A stretch of 10,662 nt of DNA from JBBCJT01 sp037190665 (GTDB lineage Bacteria; Pseudomonadota; Alphaproteobacteria; Acetobacterales; Acetobacteraceae): NCBI GenBank assembly GCA_037190665.1, contig JBBCJT010000046.1, positions 1-10,662 on the forward strand. Direction: 5' to 3'. Positions 7,221-10,662 of the stretch are shown here, piece after piece. Within the stretch, counting starts at the first letter, position 1, and each line of letters opens with the position of its first letter. The translations under genes and the position numbers were made by a program. The notes beneath the pieces were generated by a model. The model made no database searches. It was not told where the DNA came from and was given only the letters and a program-made list of their open reading frames with translations.

Positions 7221-8093
7221 TCAGGCATCCGCCGCGAGCATCGCCGCCCGCGCCGCACGACGCGCCCCGCGCTGGGGCGGCGGGGCGATGCGATGGCGCA
7301 GCCAGGCAGCCGCCGTCACCGCGAGGCCGGCCACGCCGACCCACAGCGCCGGCCGCAGGCCGAAGGTCACGTCCAGATTCGCCGCCAGCACCAGCCGTGC
7401 GTCGATGCCTGTGCCGAAGGCGTACCAGCCCGCCTCGATCAGCGCCGTCAGCAGCGCGGCGGCCACGGACAGGCCGATCAGCGCGAGGGTGCCGGTCTGC
7501 TCGCGCCGCTTCAGCAGCCGCCAGCCCATCAGCCAGAGGAACAGCCCGGACATCAGCATCGCCTCGCTGACATCGGCCTTGGATTGCAGCGTCGCGTGCA
7601 CCATCGCCAGCACGCCCGCGGCGTAGACGAAGCGGTGCAGCCGCCGCCAACGCACTCCGCCCAGCGCCTTCACCGCGCGGTCGAAGGAGGTCGCCGCCAT
7701 CGCGGCCATGATCGCGAGCGCCACGAAGCCGATGGTCAGGTACACGCGGCTGACGATCTCGGAGATGACGGTGCCGATCCGCCATTTCTGGTCCACCACG
7801 TAGAGCAGCACGTGCAGCGCGACGTAGAGGAAGGCGGCCACGCCGGTCATCCGCCGCACCAGCATCGCCTCCGGCCAGCGGAACAGCGATCGCGCGGGCG
7901 TGACCGCGAGGGCCACCAGCAGCAGCCGCGTCGTCCACAGGCCGATCTGATGGATCGCCTCGTTCAGCGCGCGCGGGCCGAGCATGTCGGCCTGCCACTG
8001 CCAGCCCACCCACAGGGCAGGGGCGAACAGCGCGACCAGGACCACGAGCTTGAGGGCGCTGAACCGTCCGGCCCGGTCGCGCCAGGGCGCCAT
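7221..8093 (-). CDS. msrQ: MsrQ-like heme-binding membrane protein (ferric reductase-like transmembrane family)
   Basis: MsrQ is the heme b membrane subunit that passes quinone-derived electrons to the periplasmic methionine sulfoxide reductase MsrP. The 290-residue protein aligns by eye with E. coli MsrQ over residues about 41-195: EAIHQIGLWTTRLLLVALAVTP (45-66), RRMTGVAAFLYVALHVLLYV (80-99), SRVYLTIGFVALAIMAAMAATS (115-136) and WRRLHRFVYAAGVLAMVHATLQ (149-170). His94, His153 and His166 match conserved histidines; His48 is a further candidate. It is about 80 residues longer than typical MsrQ: two extra hydrophobic segments (about 202-225 and 249-265) and a basic tail follow the core. It starts in TGATG, overlapping the tlpA-like stop by 1 nt. 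No msrP is visible, so the partner may be elsewhere or may be the thioredoxin-like neighbour. A general ferric reductase-like role is the alternative. Confidence 0.8.
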   Translation of the reverse strand: MAPWRDRAGRFSALKLVVLVALFAPALWVGWQWQADMLGPRALNEAIHQIGLWTTRLLLVALAVTPARSLFRWPEAMLVRRMTGVAAFLYVALHVLLYVVDQKWRIGTVISEIVSRVYLTIGFVALAIMAAMAATSFDRAVKALGGVRWRRLHRFVYAAGVLAMVHATLQSKADVSEAMLMSGLFLWLMGWRLLKRREQTGTLALIGLSVAAALLTALIEAGWYAFGTGIDARLVLAANLDVTFGLRPALWVGVAGLAVTAAAWLRHRIAPPPQRGARRAARAAMLAADA

Positions 8094-8632
8094 CAGGCGA
8101 GCAGCGCCCGCACCTGCGCCACCATCTCCGGCGCGTCCCAGGTGGCCTCGCCCTCCAGCCGGCCGCGCTCGGTCCCGTCGCGGCCGATCAGCAGCGTCGT
8201 CGGCAGCCCGCGCGCACCCCAGCTCCGGGCGGCCGCCCCGCGCGGGTCGAGCCAGATGCCCAGGTCCTTCAGCCCGAGCCGGTCGTAGAAGGCGCGGACC
8301 GCGGGCGCGCCGCCGCGGTCGGAGGAGAGGGGCAGCACCATGATGCGGTCCTGTCGCACGAGACCCGCCAGACGTTGCAGCGACGGCATCTCCGCCACGC
8401 ATGGCGCGCACCAGGTCGCCCACAGGTTCAGCACCACCCCCTGGTCGCGGAAAGCGGCCAGCGTCACCGGCGCGCCCTCCGCGTCGCGGAATTCCGCCTC
8501 CGGCAGGGGCCGGGGAGGGTCGTGGCGCTGCAGCTTGTCGAGCCCGGCGGCGTACGGTTTGCGTGGCCAAAGCCCCGCGACTAGGGTCCCGCCGACCGCC
8601 GCCCGGCGGGTGCAGATAACAGGGTTCGTCAA
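8093..8632 (-). CDS. TlpA-like thiol-disulfide oxidoreductase, probably exported
   Basis: TlpA/ResA-like proteins are periplasmic thioredoxin-fold reductants. The 179-residue product has LNLWATWCAPCVAEMPSL (68-85; active-site Cys75 and Cys78), LSSDRGGAPAVRAFYDRLG (102-120) and the cis-proline loop RGLPTTLLIGRDG (141-153). The start is assigned to TTG at 8632, since no ATG or GTG exists in frame near the N-terminus. GGAG lies 8 nt upstream, and the result gives a sensible export signal: MTNPVICTRRAAVGGTLVAG, with a Tat-like twin arginine at 9-10, a short hydrophobic stretch and a possible cleavage near AAG (28-30). The stop overlaps the next ATG by 1 nt (TGATG), so this gene is probably translated together with the msrQ-like gene. 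Its start codon directly abuts that of argH on the other strand. The family is certain; the specific redox partner is inferred. Confidence 0.85.
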   Translation of the reverse strand: MTNPVICTRRAAVGGTLVAGLWPRKPYAAGLDKLQRHDPPRPLPEAEFRDAEGAPVTLAAFRDQGVVLNLWATWCAPCVAEMPSLQRLAGLVRQDRIMVLPLSSDRGGAPAVRAFYDRLGLKDLGIWLDPRGAAARSWGARGLPTTLLIGRDGTERGRLEGEATWDAPEMVAQVRALLA

Positions 8633-10024
8633 ATGCCTGACTCCGGTGCCAACAGGATGTGGGGCGGCCGCTTCGCCGCCGGCCCGTCCGCCATCATGCA
8701 GGCGATCAACGCCTCGATCGACTTCGACCGGCGGATGTGGCGCCAGGATATCCGTGGCTCGCTCGCGCATGCTTCCATGCTGGCCAAGGTAGGGATCATC
8801 ACCGCCGAGGACGAATCCAAGATTCGCGAGGGGCTGGAGGCGATCGCCGCCGAGATCGAGTCCGGCAGCTTCGCCTTCGATCCGGTGCTGGAAGACATCC
8901 ACTTCAACATCGAGGCCCGGCTGACGGAGCGGGTGGGCGAGGCCGGCAAGCGCCTGCACACCGCCCGCAGCCGCAACGACCAGGTCGCGCTGGACGTGCG
9001 CCTGTGGGTGCGCGACGCGATCGACCATTTCGACGCGCTGATCGCCGATTGCATGAGCGCCTTCGTCGAGCAGGCGGAGCGCCATGCCGATACGGTGATG
9101 CCCGGCTTCACGCATCTGCAGATCGGCCAGCCCGTCACCTTCGGCCACCACATGCTCGCCTATGTCGAGATGCTGGCCCGCGACCGTTCCCGCTTCGCCG
9201 ACTGCCGGAAGCGGATGAACGAGAGCCCGCTGGGCGCGGCAGCACTCGCCGGCACGTCTTTTCCGATCGACCGGCAGATGACGGCGACGGCGCTGGGCTT
9301 CGACCGGCCGATGGCCAATTCGATGGATGCGGTGGCCGACCGCGACTACGCGGTGGAGTTCCTCTCCGCCTGCGCGCTGACGGCGGTGCACCTGTCGCGC
9401 TTCGCCGAGGAGATCGTGATCTGGATGTCCTCGCCCTGGCGCTTCGTGAAGCTGTCGGATGCGTTCACCACCGGCAGCTCGATCATGCCGCAGAAGCGCA
9501 ACCCGGATGCCGCCGAGCTGGTGCGCGGCAAGACCGGGCGGATCAACGGCTCGCTGATCGCGCTGCTGACGCTGCTGAAGGGCCTGCCGCTCACCTATGG
9601 CAAGGACATGCAGGAGGACAAGGAGCCGCTGTTCGACGCGGCCGACAGTCTGGAACTGTGCCTTGTCGCCACCGCCGGCATGGCGCGCGACATGGCGCCG
9701 CAGACCGCCGAGCTGCGCCGCTGGTCGGGCGCGGGCTTCGCCACCGCGACCGACCTCGCCGACTGGCTGGTCCGTGTGCTGAAGCTGCCCTTCCGCACCG
9801 CGCATCACGTCTCCGGCCGGCTGGTGGCGATGGCGGAGGCGAAGGGCGTGGACCTCGCCGACCTCAGCCTTGCCGAGATGCAGTCGGTGGAAGCCGGCAT
9901 CACGCAGGACATCTTCTCCGTGCTGACGCCCGAAGCCTCCGTCGCGTCGCGCACCGTGATCGGCGGGACCGCGCCGGCACGGGTGCGCGAACAGGCGGCG
10001 CGGTGGAAGGCGGCGCTGGCATGA
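8633..10024 (+). CDS. argH: Argininosuccinate lyase
   Basis: ArgH performs the last step of arginine synthesis, cleaving argininosuccinate to arginine and fumarate as a cytoplasmic homotetramer. The 463-residue length is typical. Diagnostic segments are NRMWGGRFAAGP (7-18), HTARSRNDQVALDVRLWVRD (109-128), PGFTHLQIGQPVTFGHHMLAY (157-177, catalytic His161), SPLGAAALAGTSFPIDR (198-214) and the fumarase/aspartase superfamily signature GSSIMPQKRNPD (281-292; Ser283 is the expected catalytic serine). The ATG at 8633 is preceded by AGGG at 8 nt and gives the usual short leader before RMWGGRF. The 3' end overlaps the next small gene by 4 nt (ATGA). The promoter must lie inside the opposing tlpA-like gene, because no intergenic DNA exists. 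Confidence 0.97.
   Translation: MPDSGANRMWGGRFAAGPSAIMQAINASIDFDRRMWRQDIRGSLAHASMLAKVGIITAEDESKIREGLEAIAAEIESGSFAFDPVLEDIHFNIEARLTERVGEAGKRLHTARSRNDQVALDVRLWVRDAIDHFDALIADCMSAFVEQAERHADTVMPGFTHLQIGQPVTFGHHMLAYVEMLARDRSRFADCRKRMNESPLGAAALAGTSFPIDRQMTATALGFDRPMANSMDAVADRDYAVEFLSACALTAVHLSRFAEEIVIWMSSPWRFVKLSDAFTTGSSIMPQKRNPDAAELVRGKTGRINGSLIALLTLLKGLPLTYGKDMQEDKEPLFDAADSLELCLVATAGMARDMAPQTAELRRWSGAGFATATDLADWLVRVLKLPFRTAHHVSGRLVAMAEAKGVDLADLSLAEMQSVEAGITQDIFSVLTPEASVASRTVIGGTAPARVREQAARWKAALA
8641..8644 (-). promoter_or_regulatory. Ribosome binding site supporting the TTG start of the tlpA-like gene
   Basis: Read on the minus strand this is GGAG, 8 nt before TTG at 8632-8630. It sits inside the first codons of argH. 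It is the main reason to accept a TTG start, together with the Tat-like signal sequence the start produces and the absence of an in-frame ATG or GTG nearby. Confidence 0.55.
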
Positions 10025-10149
10025 TCCGCGCGCTGTTGCTGCTCGTCCTGCTGGTTCCGGTGCTCGCCGCGTGCGGCAAGAAGGGCGATCCGGTCCCGCC
10101 CGGTCCGCCCGATCAGGTGATCTACCCGCGCAGCTACCCGGCGCGGTAG
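10021..10149 (+). CDS. lptM: Small LptM-like lipoprotein
   Basis: The 42-residue product is a minimal lipoprotein: MIRALLLLVLLVPVLAAC carries a signal sequence and the lipobox VLAAC with Cys18, followed by GKKGDPVPPGPPDQ. The CG-x-KG-(P/D) start of the mature peptide is the mark of the LptM (formerly YifL) family. In E. coli LptM helps LptD fold and form its disulfides in the outer-membrane LPS translocon. The start overlaps the argH stop (ATGA, 4 nt), so translation is probably coupled. A tiny lipoprotein directly after argH is, as I recall, a common alphaproteobacterial arrangement. The lipoprotein assignment is secure; the LptM function follows from the family only. Confidence 0.85.
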   Translation: MIRALLLLVLLVPVLAACGKKGDPVPPGPPDQVIYPRSYPAR

Positions 10150-10164
10150 GGCCGGCGCGGCCGC

Positions 10165-10184
10165 GCCCTTGCTGCCGGCAGGGC
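10165..10184 (+). terminator. GC hairpin after lptM, without T tract
   Basis: GCCCTTGC and GCAGGGC can pair (7 bp with one bulged T) around the loop TGCCG, 15 nt after the lptM stop. No T run follows, so Rho-independent termination is doubtful. It overlaps the end of the 14-bp palindrome GGCGCGGCCGCGCC (10154-10167). It may mark the 3' end of the argH-lptM transcript. Confidence 0.25.
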
Positions 10185-10209
10185 GACGGAGACAGGGAGT
10201 TCGGGGCGC

Positions 10210-10235
10210 GGAACAAATCACGCGACCCCCACGTT
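10210..10235 (+). promoter_or_regulatory. EcfG-type general-stress promoter upstream of the DUF892 gene
   Basis: GGAAC (10210-10214), exactly 17 nt, then CGTT (10232-10235) matches the published consensus GGAAC-N16/17-CGTT for EcfG-type sigma factors of the alphaproteobacterial general stress response (PhyR/NepR/EcfG). It lies in the 151-nt gap after lptM, pointing at the ferritin-like gene, with a predicted leader of about 60 nt. A YciE/YciF-type gene is a plausible stress-response target. The match is seen directly; use in vivo is inferred. Confidence 0.65.
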
Positions 10236-10300
10236 GGACGATCGAGGGCGCCGTTCTTCCGGCCGCTCCTCTCGCATCATCCAACCCTGAAAGTCACCCC

Positions 10301-10662
10301 ATGGCCGAGAAGACGCTGGACAAGCTGTTCCACGAGACGCTCAAGGACATCTACTACGCCGAGCGCAAGATCCTCCGCGCGCTGCCGAAGATGGCGCGTG
10401 GTGCCGAACTGCCCGAGCTGAAGCAGGCTTTCGAGAAGCACCGGCAGGAGACCGAAGTGCATGTCGAACGCCTCGGGCAGGTGTTCGAGATCCTTGGCAA
10501 GCGCGCCCAAGGCAAGACCTGCGACGCGATCGAGGGGATCCTCGCGGAAGGCGAGGAGATCCTGGAGGAGTTCAAGGACGAGGCCGCGCTCGATGCCGGT
10601 CTGGTGTCCGCGGCGCAGGCGGTCGAGCACTACGAGATCACGCGCTACGGCACGCTGAAGCG
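10301..10662 (+). CDS. Ferritin-like DUF892 protein, YciE/YciF family (partial, runs off right edge)
   Basis: DUF892 proteins (E. coli YciE/YciF) are four-helix ferritin-like di-iron proteins linked to stress responses; their chemistry is poorly defined. The 120 visible codons begin MAEKTLDKLFHETLKDIYYAERKIL, the usual N-terminal helix with candidate metal ligand Glu21. They continue through LKQAFEKHRQETEVHVERLGQVFEILGK (candidate ligands Glu50 and His54) and AAQAVEHYEITRYGTL (Glu109, Glu112). About 40-50 residues are probably missing at the right edge. The ATG at 10301 gives the usual family N-terminus; only a weak GAAAG lies 7 nt upstream. Expression is probably driven by the EcfG-type promoter at 10210-10235 rather than by read-through from argH-lptM, given the 151-nt gap. 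Confidence 0.9.
   Translation, partial: MAEKTLDKLFHETLKDIYYAERKILRALPKMARGAELPELKQAFEKHRQETEVHVERLGQVFEILGKRAQGKTCDAIEGILAEGEEILEEFKDEAALDAGLVSAAQAVEHYEITRYGTLK

Noticed and set aside
8559..8587. TTGCGT-N17-TAGGGT as a sigma-70-like promoter for argH
   Set aside because: Spacing is ideal, but each hexamer matches the consensus at only about half its positions, so it could be chance. A promoter must exist nearby, yet this one is not supported well enough to list.
8659..10149. A 496-residue plus-strand open frame overlapping argH in another frame and ending with the lptM stop
   Set aside because: Only its last 42 codons, starting at the ATG at 10021, make a sensible protein; the rest is an out-of-frame reading of argH.
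10154..10167. Perfect 14-bp palindrome GGCGCGGCCGCGCC as a regulator binding site
   Set aside because: Pure G/C palindromes of this length arise easily here. It has no spacer and is not repeated at other promoters in the window.
8633..10216. Open upstream extension of the tlpA-like reading frame through argH
   Set aside because: The extended N-terminal part is the antisense of argH and has no thioredoxin or signal features. The TTG at 8632 with GGAG upstream is the better start.

Overview
The window is very GC-rich, gene-dense DNA with long spurious open frames opposite almost every gene. The gene set points to an alphaproteobacterium: an Atp12-type F1-ATPase assembly chaperone (a family shared by Alphaproteobacteria and mitochondria), argH followed by a tiny LptM-type lipoprotein, and a promoter matching the alphaproteobacterial general-stress sigma factor EcfG. 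A member of the Rhodospirillales, for example an Acetobacteraceae/Roseomonas-like organism, is my best guess; that is inference from memory of related proteins, not a search.

Layout. Positions 1-8632 are all transcribed leftward (minus strand). Read in transcription order, the first block is tlpA-like, msrQ-like and crcB (8632 to 6798), tightly packed with a 1-nt overlap and a 24-nt gap, and closed by a possible intrinsic terminator. Next comes a large stand-alone gene (6710-4227) encoding a DUF2235 (Tle1-like) alpha/beta-hydrolase with C-terminal membrane segments and a domain resembling the LecA (PA-IL) lectin. Then follows a block of an RluC-like pseudouridine synthase, an AsmA-family protein and the Atp12 chaperone (4128 to beyond the left edge), with a 12-nt gap and a 4-nt overlap. 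Positions 8633-10662 run rightward: argH, a 42-residue LptM-like lipoprotein overlapping it by 4 nt, and a ferritin-like DUF892 (YciE/YciF) gene running off the right edge. The rightward and leftward halves meet with no intergenic DNA: the TTG start of tlpA and the ATG start of argH are adjacent.

How the genes fit together. Most are housekeeping: arginine synthesis (ArgH), rRNA modification (RluC-like), envelope lipid homeostasis (AsmA), LPS-translocon maturation (LptM), F1 assembly (Atp12) and fluoride export (CrcB). TlpA-like and MsrQ-like probably form an envelope redox pair, although the usual MsrQ partner MsrP is not in the window. The DUF892 gene has its own upstream element, GGAAC-N17-CGTT, so it probably belongs to the general stress response. 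I see no mobile element, CRISPR array, tRNA or rRNA, and no gene-free stretch over 300 bases. The least ordinary items are the architecture of the DUF2235 protein, the EcfG-type promoter, the zero-gap divergent start codons and the TlpA/MsrQ coupling. I do not see a clear new multi-gene system.
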